Assembly: GCA_028066595.1 (NCBI GenBank)
Contig: JALCBJ010000043.1
Coordinates: 1-58,224 of the forward strand
DNA from: Thermoanaerobaculia bacterium
GTDB lineage: Bacteria > Acidobacteriota > Thermoanaerobaculia > Multivoradales > J023
Direction: 5' to 3'
DNA: 58,224 bases
Made by a program: the position numbers and the translations under genes. The notes under the pieces are model-generated. The model did no database searches. It saw nothing but the letters and a program-made list of their open reading frames with translations, and was not told where the DNA came from. Numbering within the stretch: position 1 is the stretch's first letter; the number at the start of each line of letters is the position of its first letter. Positions 8,964-18,174 of this stretch are shown piece after piece.

Positions 8964-10340
8964 CTAGTTGTCCGGAATGACTCTCAGTGCGACCAGCTCA
9001 CCAGCGCCTCGCACGTACAGCACGCCGTCGGAGAGCACCGGTGGGTTCCACGAGGGAAAGGTCAGGCCGAGGTCGATCTGACCTTTCGGGCGATACGCGT
9101 CACCCGTCGCCTCGACGAGGGTGAGGACGCCTCGCTCACCAAGGACGAAGAGGTGATCGTCGGCCCACAGCAGTGTGCTTCGCAGAAGACCCTTGTGGCG
9201 CCACAGGACCTCGCCCGAGCCCCAATCGACCGCGCGGAGCTCCGCGTTGCCACTGCTCTCACCGTGGCATCCGTAGAGCACGCCTTGGTGGAGGATCGGG
9301 GTCGACCAATGACTGGCCAGGCTCTGGCCTCTTCGGGGAGGGTCCTGCCAGACGACGGTGTGGGAAAGCTCCCCGCCGTCCCGAACCGAGAGCTGGAGCT
9401 GGAGTGCACCCCTCTCATAGGACTCGGTAATCAGCACGTGGTTGCCGTCGACGATCGGAGTGGCGGCGTTGACGCTGTATAGCTTCTTGGCGCGATGGGG
9501 AACGAACAGCTGTTCGTCTCCGGTCTCGGGGTCGAAGACGGTGAGTCCTTCGCGTACGAAGGCCAAACCGCGGCGCTTCCCCGCGATCTCTGCGACGATC
9601 GGGCTGGAATAGCTCGCCAGACGGTCGCCGCCGCTCCACAGCTGACGTCCCGTACGGGGATCGATCGCGACCACGGAGGTTCCGTTGGGTCGGGTCTTGC
9701 CGGAGAACAGGTCGGGTGTCTTCTCCGGACTGCCACCCACCATGACGATCAGACGCTCGGGCTGGCCGTCGACAGCCGGCTCTAGCCAGGGCGTGGAACC
9801 GACACCGAAGAAGTTCTGCACGACGCCGTAGCGAGCGGCGGTATCGATGCGCCAGGCGACTTCGCCGTCGGCAGCCCGGTGACCGCTCAGAGTACCGTCG
9901 ACACCGAACGTGACGACGAGATCCGTTTCGGCCGCCGTTCGGGCCGGAATGAACGTGGGCGTCGCCCTCGGACCATCGCTGTAGCCGAAATGATCCTCGT
10001 AGGAGTAGGGATATTCGCTCTTCCAAAGCGGAGCGCCGGTGTGGGGATTCAGGGCCCGCAGCCTGGCTTCGCCTTCGTGACGGTCGAAAAAGAAGACCCG
10101 TCCGTCGGCTACGGCCACTCCGGCATATCCCGCCCCCGCTTCCTTCCCTTCCAGCCGCCACACGGTCGGTGGGCCATCTGCGTCCCAGGAAGTTCGAATC
10201 CCAGTCTCAGCCGACTTCCCGTCCCGATGCGGGCCGAGAAACGAAGGCCAGTCTCCCGCGACTGCGGGCGTGGCCAGCACGAGGCAGAGGCCGATCGCAA
10301 GGCCCAGGCCGACCGATCGCGGCTCAGCCGTCCCGCTCAT
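8964..10340 (-). CDS. Exported PQQ-like beta-propeller protein
   Basis: The 458-aa protein has an N-terminal signal peptide (LGLAIGLCLVLATPAVAG) and then repeated blades of the PQQ/WD-like type: ALNPHTGAPLWKSEYP, AADGEVAWRIDTAA, AIDPRTGRQLWSGGD and AVDWGSGEVLWRHKG. It is likely periplasmic and structural or binding rather than a quinoprotein dehydrogenase, because I do not see the dehydrogenase calcium and quinone-site residues and the length is that of an 8-blade BamB-like propeller. Its start at 10340 overlaps the end of the PilZ gene by 17 bp, so the two are probably co-transcribed. The function beyond a propeller scaffold is unknown. Confidence 0.8.
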   Translation of the reverse strand: MSGTAEPRSVGLGLAIGLCLVLATPAVAGDWPSFLGPHRDGKSAETGIRTSWDADGPPTVWRLEGKEAGAGYAGVAVADGRVFFFDRHEGEARLRALNPHTGAPLWKSEYPYSYEDHFGYSDGPRATPTFIPARTAAETDLVVTFGVDGTLSGHRAADGEVAWRIDTAARYGVVQNFFGVGSTPWLEPAVDGQPERLIVMVGGSPEKTPDLFSGKTRPNGTSVVAIDPRTGRQLWSGGDRLASYSSPIVAEIAGKRRGLAFVREGLTVFDPETGDEQLFVPHRAKKLYSVNAATPIVDGNHVLITESYERGALQLQLSVRDGGELSHTVVWQDPPRRGQSLASHWSTPILHQGVLYGCHGESSGNAELRAVDWGSGEVLWRHKGLLRSTLLWADDHLFVLGERGVLTLVEATGDAYRPKGQIDLGLTFPSWNPPVLSDGVLYVRGAGELVALRVIPDN

Positions 10341-10686
10341 ACCAGGCCACGAGGAACTCGAGCAGCCGTAGTCGGTCGGAGGTCGACCAGGCTTCGAACG
10401 ACACGCCGCCTGAAAACACGTTGCGCTGGTGTCGCACCAGCGCGGGAACCCGAGAGAACTCGGTTCGTTCGTCCAGCTGAAACGAAAGGAATACCCGTTG
10501 ACCTGCCTCCACCTCTTCGGGCAAGACTAGTCCCATTCCGGTGGAGCTGATGTCGATGGCGTCGACCACCCAGGGTTGGTCGGTGAGTTGTGGTGCGTCG
10601 ATGGCGACCAGCACACGGGGGATGGTCTTGCGCAGCCGTCGCATATAGGTGTCCGAACTCTGAGCGTCCCGGTCGGCCTCGGCCAT
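10324..10686 (-). CDS. PilZ-domain protein
   Basis: A 120-aa protein that is essentially a single PilZ domain, a fold that often binds cyclic di-GMP. Arg-containing segments RRLRKTIPRVLVAID precede the D-x-S-x-x-G motif, seen as AIDISSTGMGLVLPE, followed by beta-strands GQRVFLSFQL and ALVRHQRNVFSGGVSFE. The frame extends to 10785, but the ATG at 10686 has AGGAGG with 7 nt spacing and removes 33 low-complexity residues. It overlaps the propeller gene by 17 bp. The first Arg motif is less typical than the canonical RxxxR, so nucleotide binding is not certain. Confidence 0.78.
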   Translation of the reverse strand: MAEADRDAQSSDTYMRRLRKTIPRVLVAIDAPQLTDQPWVVDAIDISSTGMGLVLPEEVEAGQRVFLSFQLDERTEFSRVPALVRHQRNVFSGGVSFEAWSTSDRLRLLEFLVAWYERDG

Positions 10687-10976
10687 ACGGGGTCCTCCTG
10701 CGGTGGCGGGATGGCTACTGGGGGCTGATGAGTATGCGACGGCCTCGGAAGGGTGAGTGAAACCGTCGCCACGCGTCGTTGTCATGCACGCTGTGGATCG
10801 ATAGGAAGGAATGAAACGCTGTGATCCTACATCACCCAGGGGTGTCTTCGGGCGGCTCCTCTTGACCTGCGTGGTAAGCTCCGAATCCTGGGCAAATCGC
10901 TATTCCAGGGCCACGTTCCATCCGTCCCTAGTCTCCGGGTCAGGCCACCGGAGCATTCCGAGAGCCCGAACGTCTC

Positions 10977-12125
10977 ATGAAGCTGCCGAAGATCACACTC
11001 GGTGTCGAGGAGGAGTATCAGATCATCGACCCCGATACTCGGGAGTTGAAGAGCTTCGTCCAGGAGTTCCTGGATCAGGGACGAGTCGTTCTAGAAGATC
11101 AGATCAAGCCCGAGTTTCTCCAGAGCCAAGTCGAGGTCGGTTCGAAGATCTGTCAGGACGTGGCGGAGGTGCGGACAGAGGTCTCTCGCCTGCGACGTTC
11201 CATCTGCGAGCTCGCGGAGGAGAAGGGGGTGCAGGTGGCGGCTGCGAGCACCCATCCCTTTTCCCGCTGGTCGACCCAAGAGGTCAGTGTCGGCGAGCGA
11301 TACACCCAGCTGGAAACCAACATGGCTCAGCTGGCTCGTCGCATGTTGATCTTCGGTATGCACGTCCACGTCGGCATCGAAGACCGCGAGCTCCTCATCG
11401 ACGTGATGAACCAGGCCCGGTACTTCGTGCCACACCTCTTGGCGCTGTCCACCAGCTCGCCTTTTTGGCAGGGTCGCAATACCGGCCTCAGGTCGTACCG
11501 TACCGTGGTCTTCGAGAGCCTGCCGCGTACGGGCCTACCTCCCAGCTTCACCTCGTGGGCCGACTATCAAGGATTCCTCGATACGTTGGTGGCGACCCAA
11601 TGCATCGACGAGCCCACCAAGATCTGGTGGGACATTCGGCCGAGCTTCAAGTTTCCGACCTTGGAGTTCCGCGTCTGCGATATCTGCACTCGGGTCGACG
11701 AGGCGGTGTGCATCGCGGCTCTCGTGCAGTCGATCGTCGCCAAGTTGATCAAGCTGCGACTGGAGAACAGGAGCTGGCGCAAATACCGTCACCACCTGAT
11801 CACCGAGAACAAGTGGCGCGCGGTGCGATACGGGGTGGGTGGTGCCATGATCGATTTCGGCAAGCGCAAAGAGATTCCCTTCCAATCGCTGACCCAGGAG
11901 TTACTGGAAGTCATCGAGGATGTGGTCGATGAGATCGGCACCCGCGACGAGGTGGCGTACGCCGAGACGATCCTGAACGGTGGCACGAGTGCCGACCGTC
12001 AGATCGCGGTCTACGAAGAGGAAGGGACCTTGGAGGCGGTGGTCGACCATCTCGTCGCCGAGACTCGAGCGGGCTGCTTTCAGGCAACGGGGAAGTTGCG
12101 GACCGAAGATCCGGCCGCGACTTGA
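10977..12125 (+). CDS. ybdK: YbdK-type carboxylate-amine ligase (GCS2 family)
   Basis: A 382-aa member of the glutamate-cysteine ligase 2 family, which forms amide bonds from a carboxylate and an amine with ATP. The N-terminal LGVEEEYQIIDPDTREL, the SQVEVGSKIC segment, FGMHVHVGIEDRE and LEFRVCDICTRVDEAV are family hallmarks (metal and glutamate site). Members have weak gamma-glutamylcysteine synthetase activity in vitro; the natural substrate is usually unknown. The ATG at 10977 matches the family N-terminus, although I see no strong ribosome site. A TAXI-type binding protein follows 18 bp downstream. Confidence 0.9.
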   Translation: MKLPKITLGVEEEYQIIDPDTRELKSFVQEFLDQGRVVLEDQIKPEFLQSQVEVGSKICQDVAEVRTEVSRLRRSICELAEEKGVQVAAASTHPFSRWSTQEVSVGERYTQLETNMAQLARRMLIFGMHVHVGIEDRELLIDVMNQARYFVPHLLALSTSSPFWQGRNTGLRSYRTVVFESLPRTGLPPSFTSWADYQGFLDTLVATQCIDEPTKIWWDIRPSFKFPTLEFRVCDICTRVDEAVCIAALVQSIVAKLIKLRLENRSWRKYRHHLITENKWRAVRYGVGGAMIDFGKRKEIPFQSLTQELLEVIEDVVDEIGTRDEVAYAETILNGGTSADRQIAVYEEEGTLEAVVDHLVAETRAGCFQATGKLRTEDPAAT

Positions 12126-12143
12126 GGAGATCCGCCACGGACG

Positions 12144-13613
12144 ATGGAGACGAGGTCAGACCACGGCAAGAGTGACGGGGTCGCCCGGGAGGCCAGCTTT
12201 CGAAACGGCGCGCCCGGTGGGCGTGGGCCTTCCGAAGCAAACGGATCTGCCGGCCCACGGGAGTTGCTACGCGTGTGGCTTCCGGTGGTCGTGTTGGCTG
12301 TGGCGGCATTCGGTTTCACGCTCACCAAGCTGGAACCGCCAGCCCCCGACCGACTGCGGCTGGCGTCGGGTGGCGTCGGGGGTGCCTACGACACCTTCGC
12401 GCGTGAGTACGTGAGCGTACTCGCGGCGCACGACATCGAGCTCGAGATCGTCCCGACAGCCGGGGCGGTGGAGAACCTACGCCTACTGGCAGCCGGTGAC
12501 GTCGATATAGCCATGTTGCAGGGTGGTGTCGTCCTCGACGCGGATGGGTCGCTGCGGGGTTCCCTGGACGATCTGCGGTCGTTGGGAGCGACGTTCTTCG
12601 AGCCTGTCTGGTTGTTCTACCGAGCCGACGGGGAGGCTGGCGGGGGAGTCGTTCGCTTGACGGATCTCGCCGGACGTCGGGTGGCGGTAGGACCGGAAGG
12701 CAGTGGCACCGACGCACTGGCGCGACAACTGTTGACCGACAACGGCTTGGACCTTGTGACGGGTGCCGATCCAGCGGCCAGCGCTTCCGAGTCCTGGGTG
12801 GAAATCGTCCGTCTATCGTCGCCGGACGCCGCCGATGCGTTGACGACGGGCCAGGTCGACGCGGCGATCTTCGTGGCTTCGGCTTCGGCGTCCTACATAC
12901 GCGAATTGCTGGCGTATCCGGGCGTCGAGCTGATGAGCTTCCGCCGGCATCGGGCGTACAGCCACCGTCACCCGTACCTGTCCCAGGTCGTGCTCGGCGA
13001 AGGCATGCTCGACCTCGAGGCGAACTTGCCCGCCCAGGACATCGCGCTCCTGGCGTCCGCCGCGTCCCTGGCGGTGCGTGAAGAGTTCCACCACGCCCTC
13101 GTGCCGCTGATGGTCCAGGCCATGGAAGAGATCCATGGCCGCGGAGGTCTCTTCGAGGAACCGGACTCTTTTCCCACGTCGCGATTCGCCGAGCTGCGGC
13201 TGAACAACGAAGCGGAGCACTACCTGGAGAACGGACCGTCGTTTCTGTACCGGGTACTTCCCTATCGAACGGCAGCCTCGGTGGATCGATTGAAGATCCT
13301 GCTGTTACCGTTCGTACCTCTGCTCCTGGTGGCGTTCAAGATGGCGCCACCGATCTACCGCTGGCGGATTCGGTCGAAGATCTACCGCTGGTACGAAGAT
13401 CTGCGACGGATCGACCTCTTCCTTCTCGACTCCGATCAGGGGAACGGGGTCGACGAGCATCTCGAGCTGGTACGGCGTATGGAGCGTGAGCTGACCGAAG
13501 AAGTTTCGGTTCCCCTGTCCTACATGGACGAGTTCTACGATCTGCGGGTTCACGTCCGCTTGATCCAACAGAAGCTCGAGGACCTGAAGGCCGGCGCACC
13601 TCGAGCGATCTAG
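12144..13613 (+). CDS. TAXI-family solute-binding protein with membrane anchors
   Basis: The 489-aa protein has one N-terminal membrane segment (VWLPVVVLAVAAFGFTL, about 45-62). A TAXI-type periplasmic binding domain follows (LASGGVGGAYDTFAREY, AGAVENLRLLAAGDVDIAML, VAVGPEGSGTDALARQLL, GQVDAAIFVAS). A second membrane segment near residue 385 (LLLPFVPLLLVAFKM) precedes a basic cytoplasmic tail of about 90 residues (RSKIYRWYEDLRRIDLF). This twin-anchored TAXI form is common in environmental genomes. No TRAP permease gene is adjacent, so it may act as a sensor or scaffold rather than feed a transporter. It follows the GCS2 gene closely. Confidence 0.82.
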   Translation: METRSDHGKSDGVAREASFRNGAPGGRGPSEANGSAGPRELLRVWLPVVVLAVAAFGFTLTKLEPPAPDRLRLASGGVGGAYDTFAREYVSVLAAHDIELEIVPTAGAVENLRLLAAGDVDIAMLQGGVVLDADGSLRGSLDDLRSLGATFFEPVWLFYRADGEAGGGVVRLTDLAGRRVAVGPEGSGTDALARQLLTDNGLDLVTGADPAASASESWVEIVRLSSPDAADALTTGQVDAAIFVASASASYIRELLAYPGVELMSFRRHRAYSHRHPYLSQVVLGEGMLDLEANLPAQDIALLASAASLAVREEFHHALVPLMVQAMEEIHGRGGLFEEPDSFPTSRFAELRLNNEAEHYLENGPSFLYRVLPYRTAASVDRLKILLLPFVPLLLVAFKMAPPIYRWRIRSKIYRWYEDLRRIDLFLLDSDQGNGVDEHLELVRRMERELTEEVSVPLSYMDEFYDLRVHVRLIQQKLEDLKAGAPRAI

Positions 13614-13716
13614 ATCCCTTGAATTTCCTGACCCCAAGCCCCTACCACTGACGATTCGCTATCGGGATTCGGCACCTCGCCTGCCGTAGCGATGCATCTA
13701 TAGAGACCGAGACCAC

Positions 13717-14712
13717 ATGGCAAAGAAGACGAAAGACGACACGAAGACCAAAGGCAGCAAGAGGAAGGCTCGGTGCTACCTGGGCATCGACGTTTCGGGC
13801 CCACGGAGAGGGTTGTTCCGTGCGACGATCCGAATCGGCGCCAAAAATGCCTGGCGTCTGGAAGGCCTCGAGCAATTTGCCAACCGGGCCGAGCTCGAGC
13901 GTGTCGCCTGGTCGACGCCGGAGGGAATGGAGCAGGTACGCGAGTGGGTATCTCAGGGACGCCGAGGCCTCACCAGTCTCGCGGAGGCTACGGCGGACGA
14001 CTGCCAAGCCGTTTCGGACGAGATCTGTGGTGTCCTCGAGAAGGTCGGACCGGAGAAGGTGTTCGTCGATGCACCCGCGGCGTTCGCGCGCAACTCGGTG
14101 TCCCACGGCCGCGCGACGGAGAAGGCCAACCTGCCCCGGGCTCGATTCGAGTTCGTGCGGCAAATTCCGTTTCAGGTCACTCCTACCATCGCGACCGGAA
14201 TGAGCCACGGTGGGCTGTGGAATTGGATCATTCGCGGCATGATGGTCTTCTATGCCGTTCGGGCCGGTGGCAAGTTCGACGCCGAAGGCTGGAAGGAGTA
14301 TCTGCACCAAGGCTGCAAAGCCGCGCCGGGGGACGGGCCCCCGGCCATCGAATGCATGCCGACGGCGACGGTCCTCTCGTTGCGTAGCTCGTACCGGCAC
14401 AAGGACCGCGCCATGGAGATCGTTCGCGCCATCGAAGCGGAAGACGAGTACAAGGCCGTGCGCGTGCTCGAGATCGTGCGAACCTACCTGGAGTCGAGCG
14501 TCGGCTCGGTAAAACGTCAAGCTCAGCTCTATGACTGGGCCGACGCGACGGTCGCGGCTTTGGGCTGCTTGGCCTACGAGTTCCGCGACGAATTCGAGCC
14601 CTATAGAATCCTGGGCGACCATCACGATCACTGGGAGTCGTCGGAGCGTTCGATCAAGAGCGCGCAGGAGCAAGAGGGTCAGGTGGAGGTGCCGATACCC
14701 GTCCTCGGCTGA
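13717..14712 (+). CDS. DUF429-like protein (RNase H-like fold)
   Basis: A 331-aa soluble protein. A Lys-rich start is followed by GIDVSGPRRGLFRA, and later VFVDAPAAFARN, LPRARFEFVRQIPFQVTP, IECMPTATVLSL and DWADATVAALGCLAYEF. The order Gly-Ile-Asp start, Asp-Ala-Pro, Arg-rich segment, Glu-x-x-Pro-Thr and final Asp-x-x-Asp-Ala is that of DUF429, which is predicted to adopt a nuclease-like fold. Acidic residues in the first strand, the DAP motif and the terminal DWADA could form a metal site; this is inference. It stands alone with about 100 bp on either side, and no role can be assigned. Confidence 0.65.
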   Translation: MAKKTKDDTKTKGSKRKARCYLGIDVSGPRRGLFRATIRIGAKNAWRLEGLEQFANRAELERVAWSTPEGMEQVREWVSQGRRGLTSLAEATADDCQAVSDEICGVLEKVGPEKVFVDAPAAFARNSVSHGRATEKANLPRARFEFVRQIPFQVTPTIATGMSHGGLWNWIIRGMMVFYAVRAGGKFDAEGWKEYLHQGCKAAPGDGPPAIECMPTATVLSLRSSYRHKDRAMEIVRAIEAEDEYKAVRVLEIVRTYLESSVGSVKRQAQLYDWADATVAALGCLAYEFRDEFEPYRILGDHHDHWESSERSIKSAQEQEGQVEVPIPVLG

Positions 14713-14814
14713 GCTCCTCGCCTCGATTCCGCCATGACACTGTGGTGACGCACGCCGTCCACCGGTATGGCATCGTCTGGGCAGGAGCGGTTCGATGGAT
14801 GGAGGAAGCGCCCC

Positions 14815-16197
14815 ATGACCCAGCTCGAGTCGTTGGTAGATCTGAAGACCCTGCGCCGATTCGATCGGCCCGGGCCCAGGTATACGTCCTATCCGACCGC
14901 GGTCGAGTTCCGCGACGACGTCGGAGCGGCCGAAGCTCGACTCTTGCTATCGCAGCTGCCGGAGTCCTCTCCGGTGTGTCTCTACACCCACTTGCCGTTC
15001 TGCCGCGAACGCTGCACCTTCTGCGCCTGCCACGTGGTCGCTACACCACACCAGCCGGTTGCGGCGACCTACCTCGACTATCTGCTGCGAGAGATCGACC
15101 TGGTCGGAGAGATCCTGAGCTCCAGCCGGCGGGCTTTGCAGCTGCATTGGGGCGGGGGAACTCCCACCTACTTCCGGCCCGAGCAGCTTGTCCGGCTCTT
15201 CGCACGTTTCGGAGAGTACTTCGGGCTCGACGAAGACGCCGAGCTGGCAGTCGAGGCCGATCCGCGGGTTACGACGATCGAGCATCTGGAGGCCTTGGCA
15301 GCGCTGGGTTTCAATCGGCTCAGCCTTGGGGTGCAGGACTTCACGCCCGTGGTGCAAGCGGCCATCGGACGTCATCAGACCTTCGATCAGACCCAAGCTC
15401 TGATGACCCATGCCCGATCGCTTGGCTTCGTCGGAGGGATCAACGTCGATCTGGTCTACGGTCTGCCGGGGCAGACCGAAGCGAGCTTTCGGGAGAACCT
15501 GCGCCAGGTGGTCGGGCTGCGTCCGGATCGGGTCGCGGTCTATTCCTTTGCCTATGTTCCTTGGCTCAAGGTGAATCAGCGAAGGATCGACAAGGACGTC
15601 CTGCCGGCCCCCGAAACGAAGCTGCGTCTTTACCTCGGAGCGCTAGAGGCGTTCCTCGACGCGGGCTACACCGCGATCGGCATGGATCACTTCGCGCTGC
15701 CGGATGACGAGCTCGCCGTGGCAGCGAGCGAAGGTCGTCTGGAACGCAATTTCATGGGCTATACCGTCAAACCAGCCGCCACCACTCTGGCCTTCGGTCT
15801 TTCGGCGATCGGCGATCTGGGTGGCGGATACGTACAGAACGCCAAGAAGCTGTCGCACTACTATCAGGCACTGGATCGTGGTGAGTTGCCCGTGGAGCGA
15901 GGACGCCTGCTCCGCGGCGACGACGAGCTGCGGCGATGGGTCATCTCGCGGCTTCTGTGCGGCTTCGAGGTCGACAAGAAGGAGGTGACCCGAAGATTCG
16001 AGATCGACTTCGAGGACTACTTTGCGGAGGCGCTCTCCGATCTCGGTGACATGCGCAACGAAGGCATGATCGAGGAAGACGACCGGTGGCTACGTGTCGT
16101 GGGTACGGGCCGGCTCTTCGTGCGCAACGCGGCCATGGCCTTCGATCGCTACCTACGACGGGCGGCGCCGAAGCCGGTCTTCTCCCGAACGATCTGA
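14815..16197 (+). CDS. hemN: Oxygen-independent coproporphyrinogen III oxidase (radical SAM)
   Basis: Converts coproporphyrinogen III to protoporphyrinogen IX without oxygen. The 460-aa protein has RYTSYPTAVEF at the N-terminus, the radical-SAM 4Fe-4S motif Cx3CxxC within PFCRERCTFCACH, LHWGGGTPTYF, and the HemN C-terminal domain (FMGYTVKPAATTLAFG, then YYQALDRGELPVERG). The family-diagnostic extra Cys after the cluster motif is present. The ATG at 14815 has GGAGGA at 8 nt spacing. The next gene, protoporphyrinogen oxidase, starts 13 nt after the stop, so the two consecutive heme steps form an operon. Confidence 0.93.
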   Translation: MTQLESLVDLKTLRRFDRPGPRYTSYPTAVEFRDDVGAAEARLLLSQLPESSPVCLYTHLPFCRERCTFCACHVVATPHQPVAATYLDYLLREIDLVGEILSSSRRALQLHWGGGTPTYFRPEQLVRLFARFGEYFGLDEDAELAVEADPRVTTIEHLEALAALGFNRLSLGVQDFTPVVQAAIGRHQTFDQTQALMTHARSLGFVGGINVDLVYGLPGQTEASFRENLRQVVGLRPDRVAVYSFAYVPWLKVNQRRIDKDVLPAPETKLRLYLGALEAFLDAGYTAIGMDHFALPDDELAVAASEGRLERNFMGYTVKPAATTLAFGLSAIGDLGGGYVQNAKKLSHYYQALDRGELPVERGRLLRGDDELRRWVISRLLCGFEVDKKEVTRRFEIDFEDYFAEALSDLGDMRNEGMIEEDDRWLRVVGTGRLFVRNAAMAFDRYLRRAAPKPVFSRTI

Positions 16198-16210
16198 TCG
16201 GAGGACCCCC

Positions 16211-17659
16211 TTGAGCTCCCGTTCTCCAAGTCGGCAGGTGGTGGTGGTGGGCGGCGGGATCGCCGGTCTCGCCACCGCAGCTCAGCTGGAGGAGCAAGCC
16301 GCGAGGCGGGCTCGCGACGTCGACGTCGTGGTGGTGGAGGGCGCCGACCGCTTGGGCGGCAACATCCAGACCGACCGGGTCGATGGATTTACGATCGAGA
16401 ACGGTCCGAACGGCTTCCTCGACAATGTCGAGGCCACACCTGCCCTCGTCCGATCCCTAGGCCTGGAGGATCGCGTGATCCAAGCCGACGAGAGCGCAGC
16501 GGTCCGCTATCTCTGGCGCAAGGCTGCGTTGCGTCGCCTGCCCACGGGGCCCGTCTCCTTCCTCCGCAGCCCGATCCTAAGTCTGCGTGGCCGTCTGCGG
16601 CTGTTGTCGGAGCCGTGGATGCCAACGGTTTCTGGGGACGAAACCATCTACGAATTCGCCCGCCGACGGATCGGTGACGAGGCGGCCCGGGTCCTCGTCG
16701 GCTCCATGGTGTCCGGAGTCTTCGCCGGCGACATCGAACGTTTGAGCCTACCCGCCGCATTCCCAAAGATGCGCGCCATGGAACAGGAACACGGCAGCCT
16801 CGTGCGCGCGATGATCGCGAAGATGCGGGCTCGGCGTGCGGTGAGGAAGGCGGAGAGCCGCGGTGAAGACGTGGGGGAGGCGACGAGGCCGGGAGGCCCT
16901 GCCGGTCCGGGGGGCACTCTCACTTCGTTCGCTGGCGGAATGCAGGAGCTCGTGCAGGCTGCAGCGTCGAGGCTCCGCAAGCCGGCCCGGACGGGTTGGA
17001 AGATCGAGCACCTGGCTCGTCGCAACGGTGGCGGTTGGCATCTGGGCGCTCGATCCGGTGAGGTCTTGGAGGCCGACGCTGTGGTCCTGACGGTGCCGTC
17101 GCGTCATGCGACACCGCTACTTTCGCCACTCGATTCCGAGCTCGGTGAGCTGACCTCGGCGATCGGAGCCGCGCCGATCGTCGTCGTGGCTCTCGGTCTC
17201 GAACCGTCGCGGATTCCGAGGCCGCTGGACGGATTCGGGTTCCTCGTGCCGCGGGGCGAAGGTCCTAGGATCCTCGGATGTCTTTGGGACTCCTCGATCT
17301 TCCCCGGGCACCGCGCCCCGGAGAGCAAGGTGCTGATCCGAGTGATGATCGGCGGCGCTCACGACGAGGAGATCTGCGACCTCTCGGACGACGAGATCCT
17401 GTCCGAAGTACGTCGGGACCTGGCGACGACTCTCGGCCTACCGACAGACGTGAGACCCGACCTGGAGCGCATCTATCGCTATCCGGCGGGCATCAGTCAG
17501 TACGAGATCGGCCATCTCCAACGGTTGGACGCCATGAATCGCCGGCTCACCGACCTGCCGGGATTGTGGTTGGGTGGCAGCTCGTACTACGGCGTTGCCA
17601 TGAACGCATGTATCGCCAAGGCCGTGGAGCAGGCGTCGGAGATCCTCGACTGGCTATGA
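16211..17659 (+). CDS. hemG: Protoporphyrinogen oxidase, FAD-dependent (HemY type), TTG start
   Basis: FAD enzyme that oxidises protoporphyrinogen IX to protoporphyrin IX. The 482-aa protein has an N-terminal dinucleotide site VVVVGGGIAGLATAAQLEE, the GADRLGGNIQT motif, FTIENGPNGFL, a mid domain with VLVGSMVSGVFAGDIERLSL, and the C-terminal FAD motif LWLGGSSYYGVAMNACI. The start is a TTG at 16211 with GGAGG at 6 nt spacing, 13 nt after the hemN stop; no ATG gives a sensible N-terminus. The stop at 17657-17659 is interlocked with the stop of convergent yjbQ (6 bp shared end region). The oxygen-dependent oxidase type is paired with an oxygen-independent HemN. Confidence 0.92.
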   Translation: MSSRSPSRQVVVVGGGIAGLATAAQLEEQAARRARDVDVVVVEGADRLGGNIQTDRVDGFTIENGPNGFLDNVEATPALVRSLGLEDRVIQADESAAVRYLWRKAALRRLPTGPVSFLRSPILSLRGRLRLLSEPWMPTVSGDETIYEFARRRIGDEAARVLVGSMVSGVFAGDIERLSLPAAFPKMRAMEQEHGSLVRAMIAKMRARRAVRKAESRGEDVGEATRPGGPAGPGGTLTSFAGGMQELVQAAASRLRKPARTGWKIEHLARRNGGGWHLGARSGEVLEADAVVLTVPSRHATPLLSPLDSELGELTSAIGAAPIVVVALGLEPSRIPRPLDGFGFLVPRGEGPRILGCLWDSSIFPGHRAPESKVLIRVMIGGAHDEEICDLSDDEILSEVRRDLATTLGLPTDVRPDLERIYRYPAGISQYEIGHLQRLDAMNRRLTDLPGLWLGGSSYYGVAMNACIAKAVEQASEILDWL

Positions 17660-18064
17660 GCCGATGTGAACCACCACTCGCCTGTGCCCGCGGTGGTGGC
17701 GGTGTTCCCACAGGAAGATTCCCTGCCACGTACCGAGTGCCATCCGTCCGTCGAGGATCGGAATCGACAGCGAGGTGGCTGTCAGCGCAGCTTTGATATG
17801 CGCCGGCATGTCGTCCGGACCCTCGGCGGTGTGAGTGTAGAGCGGGTCGTTTTCCGGTACCAGGCGGTCGAGCCACCGTTCGAGATCGCGGCGCGCCGAA
17901 GGGTCGGCATTCTCCTGGATCGTCAGGCTGGCAGATGTGTGCTGGAGAAACAGGGTGCACAGACCCTCCCGGACGCCGCTCGACGCTACGGAGTCGTGGA
18001 CTTGGTTGGTGAATTCATGAAGACCCTGGCCCGGGACGTGAAGTTCTAATGTGATGACACTCAT
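17654..18064 (-). CDS. yjbQ: YjbQ-family protein (UPF0047)
   Basis: A 136-aa protein of the YjbQ/UPF0047 family. Signature segments are FLQHTSASLTIQENADPS, EGPDDMPAHIKAALTATSL, ALGTWQGIFLWEHRH and the final VVVHIGS; the conserved His, Glu and Asn residues form the family's metal site. Some members show weak thiamine-phosphate synthase-like activity, but the physiological role is not established. The open frame reaches a GTG at 18094; the ATG at 18064 is preferred because the family begins close to this strand. It overlaps the end of the hemG frame by 6 bp in convergent orientation. Confidence 0.9.
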   Translation of the reverse strand: MSVITLELHVPGQGLHEFTNQVHDSVASSGVREGLCTLFLQHTSASLTIQENADPSARRDLERWLDRLVPENDPLYTHTAEGPDDMPAHIKAALTATSLSIPILDGRMALGTWQGIFLWEHRHHRGHRRVVVHIGS

Positions 18065-18174
18065 TTCGATTCGCAGAGATCTCGGCAGTAACACCAGGTA
18101 GGTGGCACTGCCCCATACGGTTCTCGGTTCCTACGACGCTCGGACCGCGTCCTGGGGATACGATATCGCTCCTC

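Noticed and set aside
10811..11932. 373-codon frame overlapping the GCS2 ligase gene
   Set aside because: Arg/Gly/Ser-rich composition without motifs; the +1 frame encodes an intact GCS2 protein.
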